DNA of 64,000 bases from positions 6,891,501 to 6,955,500 of the forward strand of contig CM056574.1 in assembly GCA_029721435.1 (NCBI GenBank). The letters are read 5' to 3'. Within the stretch, counting starts at the first letter, position 1; the number at the start of each line of letters is the position of its first letter. Positions 1 to 8,198 of the stretch are shown here, in pieces. The notes below the pieces were generated by a model. The model was not told the origin of the DNA and did no database searches. It saw only the letters and a program-made list of their open reading frames with translations. The position numbers and the translations under genes were made by a program. The stretch comes from Gymnothorax reevesii. Lineage: Eukaryota; Chordata; Actinopteri; Anguilliformes; Muraenidae.

Positions 1-661
1 AGGATGTGTTAGTGCCCATGACATGGCTTACTTGCACATCAATGATGGCACCATTAAAGCTGAAAGGTACATACAGGTTTTGGAGCGACATACGCTGGCA
101 TCAAACCAACATCTTTTTCAGGGATGTCCCTGCTTATTTCAGCAAGACAATGCCAATCCACATTCTGCACGTGTGACCACAGCATGGCTTTGTCGTAAAA
201 GAGTGCGGGTAATAGACTGGCCTGCCTGCAGTCCAGACCTGTCTCCCATTGAAAATGTGTGGCGCAATATGAAGCGCAAAATACGAAAATGGAGACCTAG
301 GACTGTTGAGCCACTTGTACAATGAGCATGAATGGGAAAGAATTCCACCTACAAAGCTTCTACAATTAGCATCCTCTGTTCCCAAACGCTTATTGAGTGT
401 TGTTTAAAGGAAAGGTGCTGTAACACGGTGGCAAACATGACCCTGTCCCAGCTTTTTTGGAAAGTGTTGCTGGCATCAAATACAAAATGACTGAATATTT
501 CCAAAAAAAAAAAGAAAACAATAAAGTTTCTTGGTTTGAACATGAAATATCTTGTCTTTGTAGTGTACTCAATTGAACATAGGTTGAAAAGGATCTGAAA
601 AACGTACTCTATTTTTATTCACGTGTGACACAATGTCCCAACTTCATTGGGACTGGGGTTT
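1..661 (+). mobile_element. Tc1/mariner-like DNA transposon, 3' half (cut by window edge)
   Basis: The transposase C-terminus (2-325) is followed by about 330 bases of non-coding sequence ending near 661 in a stretch typical of fish Tc1-like ends (a 'gtcccaacttcattggga' block followed by a G/T-rich end). The 5' half lies outside the window. An A-run at 505-515 and several substitutions suggest an old, inactive copy. The superfamily is clear from the protein; the named family is not known to me. Confidence 0.8.
2..325 (+). pseudogene. Tc1-like transposase, C-terminal fragment
   Basis: The frame is open from base 2, so the coding part runs off the left edge. Visible DDE-transposase signatures are QQDNANPH, whose D is the second catalytic aspartate, and the block around SPDLSPIENVWR, whose E is the third catalytic residue in the DD34E pattern of Tc1 enzymes. 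The reading frame ends at 325 soon after that block. Tc1 transposases cut and paste their own element at TA sites. No complete enzyme can be made from this fragment and the first catalytic aspartate is not in view. Confidence 0.8.
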
Positions 662-792
662 GTACACTGTTAACCTCACAGACTATGATTTTTTCTTGAA
701 CTTAAAGGGGACCTATTATGCTGATCCTTCTTTTGACACATAGTAGTAATGTCATAACGTTGGTTGTCCATGCTCAACCTGTGAAAAGTGTC
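662..792. other. Short spacer between Tc1-like end and old LTR element
   Basis: This holds the motif aaaggggacctattatg (about 705-721), which I recognise as frequent in fish interspersed repeats, but I cannot assign a family. No gene is seen. Confidence 0.4.
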
Positions 793-1083
793 TGTAATGT
801 GAAAAACAGCCTTTAGATGGAAGCATTGATTTATTTTTGTTAAGCCCAGTCTGGAGATAGGTTTGGCATGTCCTGGGCATGTCTGAGAGGGGAAGTCCCA
901 GAGAATTGAATAAAGTCTGGAAGGTGGGAGGGGGCTGCAAAAGAGTATATAAGGAGAAAAATTAAGAGAGTAAAGTAGTAGCAAGGAGAAGGATACATTT
1001 TACCAGACCTGTCACTCTATTCAAGTGAAGTTTTTTTTGTGGATTTTTGCCTGTGTTGGAGCGTTTTCCTGAGGTTGTCAAAA

Positions 1084-2132
1084 AGGTTATTTTGACAGCT
1101 TATGAGTTGGTTCCAGAGGCTTACCGACAGTAATTCAGAGGTCTGAAGAAATCTGACAAGCAGACTTATATGGAATTTGCCAAGGAGAAGAAGGTTTGCT
1201 TTGAGCGCTGGTGTACTTCTATGGAGGTCAAGGATGATTTCAACTCACTAAAAGAGATGGTGTTAGTTGAAGAATTCAAGAACTGTGTTAAGGATGATAT
1301 TAAGACCTACCTTAATGGGAAGCAAGCACTGAATTTGCAATCAGCTGCCAAATTTGCAGATGAATGTGTTCTCACACATAAGTCCAAATTTCAGTCTAGC
1401 AGTAACAATGGATGGTTCCAATTTCAGAAGAAAGGTATCGGCGATACCCAAGATTTCTCACCCAAAGACAAATCTGGTGATGGTGCTCAGAAATCCAGTC
1501 ACAGGCCTGATCAAAGTGTGAAAGCTGACCGTGACAAAAGTGGTCTAGTTTGCAATTATTGCAAGAAATCTAGTCATGTTACAACTAACTGTTGGTTCCT
1601 AAAAGCTAAGATAGAAAAAGAAAAGGATACCAAACCCATTACCTTTGTGAAGACAAGGTTAGAAACCCCTGTAGTAGATGACCGATCTGCAAAATTGCCT
1701 GCCTGATACTGCTGACTTTGTGAGGGAGGAATTTCTTCCATTTGTGTCAGAGGGATTTGTGGCTCTGAATGAGCATTCTCCTCCTGTACCCATATATATC
1801 TTAAGGGATACCGGAGCTTCTCAGTCACTTTTATTGATGAACTCCTTGGAGTTACGTGATGAGACTGCTTCTGGGGATTTCATACTTGTACAAGGTATTG
1901 AAGGGAGGACTGTATCTGTACCCCTGTGCTCTATATTCTTGAAGTCAGATTTAGTTACAGGACAGGTAAAGGTGGGATTTACGTCAAGTCTACTTATCAA
2001 GGGTGTTTCTCTGTTGCTAGGCAATGAACTGGCTGGGGGCAAAGTAGTTCCCCCTGTTTATCTTACTTCACAGCCAAGCACTGAAGATGGCGCTGAAGAT
2101 CCATCCCTGTATCCTTCCTGTGCAGTGACTAA
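1084..2132 (+). pseudogene. gag-protease remnant of copy C
   Basis: Translated pieces match copy A's Gag SCAN-like region, the CCHC knuckle (CNYCKKSSHVTTNC, near 1551-1592) and the protease block with DTGASQS (about 1808-1828). A stop lies near 1131. A frame change near 1700 removes a short stretch between knuckle and protease. It continues in copy C downstream of the nested insertion (8195 onward). It is non-functional. Confidence 0.8.
2129..2132. repeat. Target-site duplication of copy A, left (CTAA)
   Basis: CTAA immediately precedes the 5' LTR of copy A, and the same four bases follow its 3' LTR at 8195-8198. Removing A and one CTAA rejoins the old copy C reading 'gtgactaatgctatgg'. Confidence 0.85.
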
Positions 2133-2629
2133 TGTAATGTGAATATAGGCCACTAGATGGCAGTATTTACCTTTTTTTTGTTAAGCTCAGACTGGAGTCA
2201 TGTTTGGACATGTTTCCAGACATGTCTGGGGCAAGTCTCAGAAAGTTAAAAAAAAGAGGTCTAAATGTGGGTGGGGTCTGCAAAAGAGTATATAAGGAAA
2301 AGAATTGAGACAGTAAAGTAGTAGGAGAAATTGCAAGAAGATGACCAGACCTGCCATTCTGTTCAAGACCTGTGACGTTTCTTTTGTGGATTTCTTTGAC
2401 TGTGTTTGAGCATTTTCTTCATCCAGGACATCACCAAGCCACCCCACTAAAAAGGGACTGTAATTATTTCTGTTTTTTCTTATTTATCAATCTTGGTCTT
2501 TAGTTGTAGGTTGTTATTAGTCTTTGTCTTCGTTAAAAATTAAATGTGTTTTAGTTGTTAAAACTGTGTTTGTCATCCCTTGCTGTTGCTGTTGTGTTAT
2601 AAATGTAATAACAAATTGGGGCCATAACA
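2133..2629 (+). repeat. Copy A 5' LTR
   Basis: It starts TGTAATGTGAATATAGG and ends GGGGCCATAACA (TG...CA termini). A TATA box (tatataagg, about 2289-2297) suggests the U3 promoter, and attaaa near 2538 could serve as a poly(A) signal. It is the same length as, and by eye identical to, the 3' LTR. Confidence 0.93.
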
Positions 2630-2632
2630 AAT

Positions 2633-2653
2633 TGGGGGCTCAAGGTCCGGGAT
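2633..2653 (+). promoter_or_regulatory. Copy A primer-binding site, tRNA-Pro type with 3-nt insertion
   Basis: Three bases after the LTR lies TGGGGGCTC then AAG then GTCCGGGAT. Without the AAG this is the 18-nt sequence complementary to the 3' end of tRNA-Pro, as found intact in copy B. The insertion would bulge the primer duplex and may reduce minus-strand priming. Confidence 0.8.
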
Positions 2654-2745
2654 AGACCATTGTGTGAGTAATTTATTGAAAATCTAACATTCCAAATTGT
2701 GAAATTGTTTTTGTGAATTTTCCTAGATATATATTGACAACAGCA

Positions 2746-5700
2746 ATGGATGATTTCTTGGCATCACCAACCGTAGGGGTTTTGAAGTCTTTTAAAAAGA
2801 CAGAACTGCTAGAAATTTGCAGACAGTTGGAGCTGACAGAGGTAAAACCAGCCATGCGAAAAGCAAGACTGGCTAGAGAGATAGTTGAATATTACATTGA
2901 TGAAAATGTGTTTGCACCAGGAGATCTGGAACAGTTTCCAGTGGAAAATCCAAATATAGAAATGGAACTTAAATTAAAAATGCTAGAGATTGAAAGGGAG
3001 GAAAGAGAAAAAGAAAGGGAGGAAAAAGAGAAAGAAAGGGAAGAAAGAGAAAAAGAAAGGGAGGAAAAAGAGAAACAAAAAGAATTTGAGAGGGAAGAAA
3101 ACGAAAAACAAAGGCAGTTTGAGTTAGAAAAATTAGCAAGAGAAGAAAAACAAAGAGAATTTGAGTTAGAAAAATTTGCAAGACAGAGAGATTTTGAATT
3201 AGAGAAATTCGATAGAGAAGAAAGACTCCAAATGGAGCAACTAAAAATAAAAATTCAAACTGAAAATAAATTTCGGGCTAGCCAGGAGGTAAAACTGGTG
3301 CCTCCATTTTCGGAAAAGGATGTTGACAACTATTTCCAGTGTTTTGAAAAGGTAGCAAAGAGTTGCCAGTGGCCAAAGGAACACTGGCCTCTGATGTTGC
3401 AAACTGTCCTCAAGGGTAAAGCTCAACAAGCCTATTCGGCTTTGTCTGCAGATGATTCCTCTGATTATGAGGTTGTCAAAAAGGTTATTATGAGAGCTTA
3501 TGAGTTGGTTCCAGAGGCTTACCGACAGAAATTCAGAGGTCTGAAGAAATCTGAAAATCAGACTTATGTTGAATTTGCTAATGAAAAGCAGGTTTGCTTT
3601 GAGCGCTGGTGTACTTCTATGGAGGTCAAGGATGATTTCAACTCACTAAAAGAGATGGTGTTAGTTGAAGAATTCAAGAACTGTGTTAAGGATGATGTTA
3701 AGACCTACCTTAATGAGAAGCAAGCACTGAACTTGCAATCAGCTGCCAAATTTGCAGATGAATATGTTCTCACTCATAAGTCCAAATTTCAGTCTAGCAG
3801 TAACAATAAATGGTCCCAATTTCAGAAAAAGGGTTACGGTGATACCCAAGATTCCTCACCCAAAGACAAAGACAAATCTGGTGATGGTGCTCAGAAATCC
3901 AGTAATAGGTCTGATCAAAGTGTGAAAGCTGACAGTGACAAAAGTGGTCTAGTTTGCAGTTATTGCAAGAAATCTGGTCATGTTACAACTAACTGTTGGT
4001 TCCTTAAAGCTAAGAAAGAAAAACAAAAGGATACCAAACCAAATGCCTTTGTGAAAACAAGGTTAGAAACCCCTGTAGTAGATAACCAATCTGCTAAATT
4101 GCCTGCTTCTTGTGGGGCTAAAAAGCCTAATACAGCTGACTTTGTGAGGGAGGAATTTCTTCCATTTGTGTCAGAGGGATTTGTGGCTCTGAATGAGCAT
4201 ACTACTCCTGTCCCCATATATATCCTAAGGGATACCGGAGCTTCTCAGTCACTTTTGTTGATGGACTCCTTGGAGTTACGTGATGAGACCGCTTCAGGGG
4301 ATTTCATACTTGTACAAGGTATTGAAGGGAGGACTGTATCTGTACCCCTGCGCTCTATATTCTTGAAGTCAGATTTAGTTACAGGACAGGTAAAGGTGGG
4401 ACTTATGTCAAGTCTACCTATAAAGGGTGTTTCTCTGTTGCTAGGCAATGACCTGGCTGGGGGCAAAGTAGTTCCCCCTGTACATCTTACTTCACAGCCG
4501 AGCACTGAAGATGGGGATGAGGACCCATCTCTGTATCCTTCTTGCGCAGTGACTCGTGCTATGGCCAAGAAGGCTAAAGAAGATGATGTTGTGGTGCCGT
4601 CCAGTACATTGAATAGTCAGGACTCAGGTGGTTCGCCTCATGACTCTGATTGGCCTACTATGGTTTCTCCGTTTGAGGACTTATCAGATACTTTTATGAG
4701 TTCTCTATTCAGCCAGCCGGATGGGTCTGGTGATTCTGATGTGTCTGGAGACTTGTCTCTGTCCAGAAAGCGGTTGATTGAGGAGCAAACTAATGATCCT
4801 GAAATTGGTGTACTAAAGAGGAGAGCCCTTCCTGAAAAAGAAATAGATGCAGTTCCAGTTGGGTATTATCTCAAGGATGGTGTGTTGATGCGGAAGTGGC
4901 GCCCTCCTGATATCCCTGCCAATGCAGATTGGGCAGTGGTCAGGCAAATTGTTGTTCCGAAGGTCTATAGGAATGAGATCTTAACAATGGCTCATAGTTT
5001 ACCTTTAGGAGGTCATCTTGGTGTTAACAAGACTGTTGATAAGATCATGAAACACTTCTTTTGGCCTGGGCTTCGGAAAGACGTTTCCAACTTTTGCAAA
5101 ACCTGTCACACTTGTCAGGTAGTTGGAAAACACCAGTTAGACCCACCTGTAGCTCCATTGCAGCCTATCCCAGCATTTGGGGAGCCATTCTCTAGGGTCA
5201 TTGTTGATTGCGTTGGTCCATTACCCAAGACTAGATCTGGAAATCAGTACTTGTTGACAATCATGTGTGCATCTACCAGATTCCCCGAAGCCATACCTCT
5301 ACGTAACATCAAGGCAACTGCAATCTCGAAGGCTTTGATAAAGTTCTTCACGTTGTTTGGCCTTCCCAGGGAAATTCAGTCAGACCAAGGTAGCAATTTC
5401 ACTTCAGGATTGTTTCAGCAGGTTGTGTATGAACTAGGTGCAAAACAGATTCTTTCTAGTGCCTATCATCCAGAAAGTCAGGGTGCCTTAGAGCGGTTTC
5501 ATTCCACTCTCAAGACAATGATGAGGACTTATTGTTATGACCATGAGAAAGACTGGGATGAAGGGGTTCATTTGCTGTTGTTTGCAGCTAGAGAAGCAGT
5601 GCAGGAGTCTACTGGATTCAGTCCATTTGAGCTAGTGTTTGGTCATGAAGTGAGAGGACCTTTGCTATTATTGAGTGAACAATGGCAAGAGGAAGAGCCG

Positions 5701-7560
5701 CAAATCAGTCTGTTAGACTATGTTAGCAAGTTCAAGGAAAGATTGCGTGCAGCTTGTGACCTTGCCAAAGAGAACTTGAAATCAAGTCAGGGAAAAATGA
5801 AAACTTGGTATGATCATAAGGCTAGAAGCCGTGAGTTTAAACCAGGAGACAAGGTCCTTGTGTTGTTTCCCTTGCAGTCCAATCCATTGCAGGCTAGATT
5901 TCATGGTCCTTATGAAATTCTGACAAAACTCAATGATCTCAATTACATTGTGAAGACTCCAGATAGGAGAAAACCAAAACAATTGTGTCATATTAACATG
6001 CTAAAGCCTTATCATGACAGAAATGCTAGGGTTGCAGCTGTCACTTCAGATTCTCCAATGGTCGAAACGTGTGAAGATGAGGGGGAGTTTCAAGATGATG
6101 AACCAAGAATTAAAGCTGAAGTTCTTTCATGTAAATTGTCAAACACTGAAGTGTTGCAAAATCTTGATGTAAAACTCCAGCACTTAGAACCCTCACAGAG
6201 AGATCAGTTTGAAAGGTTGATCAAGAAATATGAGGATTTGTTTCCTGATGTTCCAAAGAGAGTTACTATAGCCTCTCATGATGTAGATGTTGGTGATGCC
6301 AAACCAATTAAACAGCATCCGTACCGGATGAATCCTGAAAAGAGAAAGATTGCTGAGAAAGAGGTTGAGTACATGTTAGAACATGATATTATCAGACCTT
6401 CCAACTCCGATTGGAGTTCACCCTGTGTGCTAGTTCCAAAACCTGATGGAAGTACTAGATTCTGTACAGATTATCGCAAAGTCAATGCTGTAACTAGAAC
6501 TGATGTGTTTCCAATACCTAGGATTGATGATTGTATTGATAGTGTAGGGCAAGCAAAGTTTCTGACCAAGATTGATTTATTGAAGGGTTATTGGTGTGTG
6601 CCTTTAACTGAGAGGGCCAAGAGCATCTCTGCTTTTGCCACACCATCTGGATTGTACCAGTATGAAGTCCTACCCTTTGGCATGAAAAATGCCCCAGCCA
6701 CGTTCCAAAGGATGATACAGTCTACAATCGCCGGATTGCCACACACGGGTGCGTACATCGATGACCTGATCACATGGAGTGACTCCTGGGAAGAACATCT
6801 AAAAGATGTAGAGACGTTGTTCCAGCGCCTGACCCAGGCTAACCTGACTGTTAACCTGAGCAAGAGTGACTTTGGTTGTGCTACTGTCACCTATCTTGGC
6901 TACGTCATAGGCCAGGGTAAGGTGGCACCCATAAATGCTAAAGTCCAAGCCATCATGGACTTTCCAGTTCCTGACAACAAAAAAGCTTTGCGCCGCTTCC
7001 TTGGAATGATCGGGTACTACCGCAAGTTCTGCAAGAACTTTGCTGAGATTGCTCTCAGTCTAACTAACCAACTGAAGAAAGGCGTAAAGTTCACCTGGGA
7101 TGATGCATGCCAGAGAGCCTTCGATCACCTGAAGTCTCTGCTGTGTCACTTCCCCGTGCTCAAATCTCCTGACTTCAACCAACCGTTCTCCATCGCGGTC
7201 GATGCTAGCGACCAAGCTTGTGGATCTGTGCTCCTACAGAGAAGTGACTCTGATGACATTGAGCATCCCGTGGCATACTTCTCCAGGAAGTTCAATCGCC
7301 ACCAAAGGAACTATTCCACAATAGAGAAGGAACTGTTGGCTCTGGTCCTTTCTTTACAACACTTTGAGGTTTATGTTTGTACAGGACAAAAGCCAATGAT
7401 TGTGTACACTGACCACAATCCGTTAACGTTTTTGAGTAAGATGAAAAACAAGAATCGGAGATTGTTGAATTGGAGTTTGATTTTACAGGAGTTTGACTTG
7501 GAAATTAAGCATGTGAAGGGTACAGACAATGTAATTGCTGATTGCTTATCCCGTGTTTGA
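2746..7560 (+). CDS. Gag-Pol polyprotein of Gmr1-type retrotransposon (copy A)
   Basis: 1604 residues from ATG 2746; the frame is open further upstream but without an ATG. In order: an N-terminal region; a long E/K/R-rich coiled coil (about residues 85-175); a capsid-like region with SCAN-like sequence (about 190-345); a CCHC knuckle C404-C407-H412-C417; aspartic protease DTGAS at 496; integrase zinc site H750/H757/C787/C790; integrase core D821, D880, E916 (35 residues between the last two); reverse transcriptase with YIDD at 1337-1340; RNase H with D1486 and YTDHNPL. Integrase before RT is the Gmr1-clade order. Gag and Pol are fused in one frame with no stop or frameshift between them, and no envelope gene is seen. 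All the hallmark catalytic residues are present. Confidence 0.93.
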   Translation: MDDFLASPTVGVLKSFKKTELLEICRQLELTEVKPAMRKARLAREIVEYYIDENVFAPGDLEQFPVENPNIEMELKLKMLEIEREEREKEREEKEKEREEREKEREEKEKQKEFEREENEKQRQFELEKLAREEKQREFELEKFARQRDFELEKFDREERLQMEQLKIKIQTENKFRASQEVKLVPPFSEKDVDNYFQCFEKVAKSCQWPKEHWPLMLQTVLKGKAQQAYSALSADDSSDYEVVKKVIMRAYELVPEAYRQKFRGLKKSENQTYVEFANEKQVCFERWCTSMEVKDDFNSLKEMVLVEEFKNCVKDDVKTYLNEKQALNLQSAAKFADEYVLTHKSKFQSSSNNKWSQFQKKGYGDTQDSSPKDKDKSGDGAQKSSNRSDQSVKADSDKSGLVCSYCKKSGHVTTNCWFLKAKKEKQKDTKPNAFVKTRLETPVVDNQSAKLPASCGAKKPNTADFVREEFLPFVSEGFVALNEHTTPVPIYILRDTGASQSLLLMDSLELRDETASGDFILVQGIEGRTVSVPLRSIFLKSDLVTGQVKVGLMSSLPIKGVSLLLGNDLAGGKVVPPVHLTSQPSTEDGDEDPSLYPSCAVTRAMAKKAKEDDVVVPSSTLNSQDSGGSPHDSDWPTMVSPFEDLSDTFMSSLFSQPDGSGDSDVSGDLSLSRKRLIEEQTNDPEIGVLKRRALPEKEIDAVPVGYYLKDGVLMRKWRPPDIPANADWAVVRQIVVPKVYRNEILTMAHSLPLGGHLGVNKTVDKIMKHFFWPGLRKDVSNFCKTCHTCQVVGKHQLDPPVAPLQPIPAFGEPFSRVIVDCVGPLPKTRSGNQYLLTIMCASTRFPEAIPLRNIKATAISKALIKFFTLFGLPREIQSDQGSNFTSGLFQQVVYELGAKQILSSAYHPESQGALERFHSTLKTMMRTYCYDHEKDWDEGVHLLLFAAREAVQESTGFSPFELVFGHEVRGPLLLLSEQWQEEEPQISLLDYVSKFKERLRAACDLAKENLKSSQGKMKTWYDHKARSREFKPGDKVLVLFPLQSNPLQARFHGPYEILTKLNDLNYIVKTPDRRKPKQLCHINMLKPYHDRNARVAAVTSDSPMVETCEDEGEFQDDEPRIKAEVLSCKLSNTEVLQNLDVKLQHLEPSQRDQFERLIKKYEDLFPDVPKRVTIASHDVDVGDAKPIKQHPYRMNPEKRKIAEKEVEYMLEHDIIRPSNSDWSSPCVLVPKPDGSTRFCTDYRKVNAVTRTDVFPIPRIDDCIDSVGQAKFLTKIDLLKGYWCVPLTERAKSISAFATPSGLYQYEVLPFGMKNAPATFQRMIQSTIAGLPHTGAYIDDLITWSDSWEEHLKDVETLFQRLTQANLTVNLSKSDFGCATVTYLGYVIGQGKVAPINAKVQAIMDFPVPDNKKALRRFLGMIGYYRKFCKNFAEIALSLTNQLKKGVKFTWDDACQRAFDHLKSLLCHFPVLKSPDFNQPFSIAVDASDQACGSVLLQRSDSDDIEHPVAYFSRKFNRHQRNYSTIEKELLALVLSLQHFEVYVCTGQKPMIVYTDHNPLTFLSKMKNKNRRLLNWSLILQEFDLEIKHVKGTDNVIADCLSRV

Positions 7561-7644
7561 ATATGTATATATATATCATGTGTTTATTTGAATATTGTAT
7601 GATATGGATATATAGACAAGTGTTCACTTTACCATTTTGTATTG

Positions 7645-7687
7645 AAAAGAAAAATTTTGCCTTTATGAGTCAAAATTTTTCCCTTTT
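7645..7687 (+). promoter_or_regulatory. Conserved hairpin before the polypurine tract (copy A)
   Basis: aaaagaaaaattttg and caaaatttttccctttt form an imperfect 15-bp stem around an 11-nt loop (cctttatgagt). The same hairpin occurs in copies B (21134-21176) and C (11117-11160), although their flanking non-coding DNA has diverged. Confidence 0.6.
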
Positions 7688-7697
7688 GGAATGGAGG

Positions 7698-8194
7698 TGT
7701 AATGTGAATATAGGCCACTAGATGGCAGTATTTACCTTTTTTTTGTTAAGCTCAGACTGGAGTCATGTTTGGACATGTTTCCAGACATGTCTGGGGCAAG
7801 TCTCAGAAAGTTAAAAAAAAGAGGTCTAAATGTGGGTGGGGTCTGCAAAAGAGTATATAAGGAAAAGAATTGAGACAGTAAAGTAGTAGGAGAAATTGCA
7901 AGAAGATGACCAGACCTGCCATTCTGTTCAAGACCTGTGACGTTTCTTTTGTGGATTTCTTTGACTGTGTTTGAGCATTTTCTTCATCCAGGACATCACC
8001 AAGCCACCCCACTAAAAAGGGACTGTAATTATTTCTGTTTTTTCTTATTTATCAATCTTGGTCTTTAGTTGTAGGTTGTTATTAGTCTTTGTCTTCGTTA
8101 AAAATTAAATGTGTTTTAGTTGTTAAAACTGTGTTTGTCATCCCTTGCTGTTGCTGTTGTGTTATAAATGTAATAACAAATTGGGGCCATAACA
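7698..8194 (+). repeat. Copy A 3' LTR
   Basis: 497 bp, by eye identical to 2133-2629. It is preceded by the purine run ggaatggagg and followed by the CTAA duplication. Confidence 0.93.
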
Positions 8195-8198
8195 CTAA

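Larger units (their letters stand above)
793..2132 (+). mobile_element. Old Gmr1-type LTR retrotransposon (copy C), left part
   Basis: A diverged LTR starts at 793 (TGTAATGTGAAAAAC) and contains a TATA-like gagtatataagg near 945. It is cut at about 1066 and joins directly to mid-gag, so most of the LTR 3' end, the primer site, the leader and the first third of gag are deleted relative to copy A. Gag and protease remnants follow to 2132, where copy A is inserted. The element resumes at 8195. Divergence of its LTR from those of A and B shows it is the oldest of the three copies. Confidence 0.8.
2133..8194 (+). mobile_element. Gmr1-type Ty3/gypsy LTR retrotransposon, copy A (structurally complete, young)
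   Basis: A 6062-bp element with 497-bp LTRs at both ends, a tRNA-Pro-like primer site, one long Gag-Pol frame, a short purine tract (ggaatggagg, 7688-7697) against the 3' LTR, and a 4-bp target duplication. By eye I find no difference between the two LTRs, which argues for very recent insertion. The pol domain order is protease, integrase, reverse transcriptase, RNase H, as described for the Gmr1 clade of fish and other deuterostomes. It is inserted inside an older relative (copy C). One possible defect is three extra bases in the primer-binding site. Confidence 0.93.

Noticed and set aside
2133..8194. Endogenous retrovirus, because of the tRNA-Pro primer site
   Set aside because: There is no envelope frame, the domain order is Gmr1-type, and RT/RNase H motifs are Ty3/gypsy-like.
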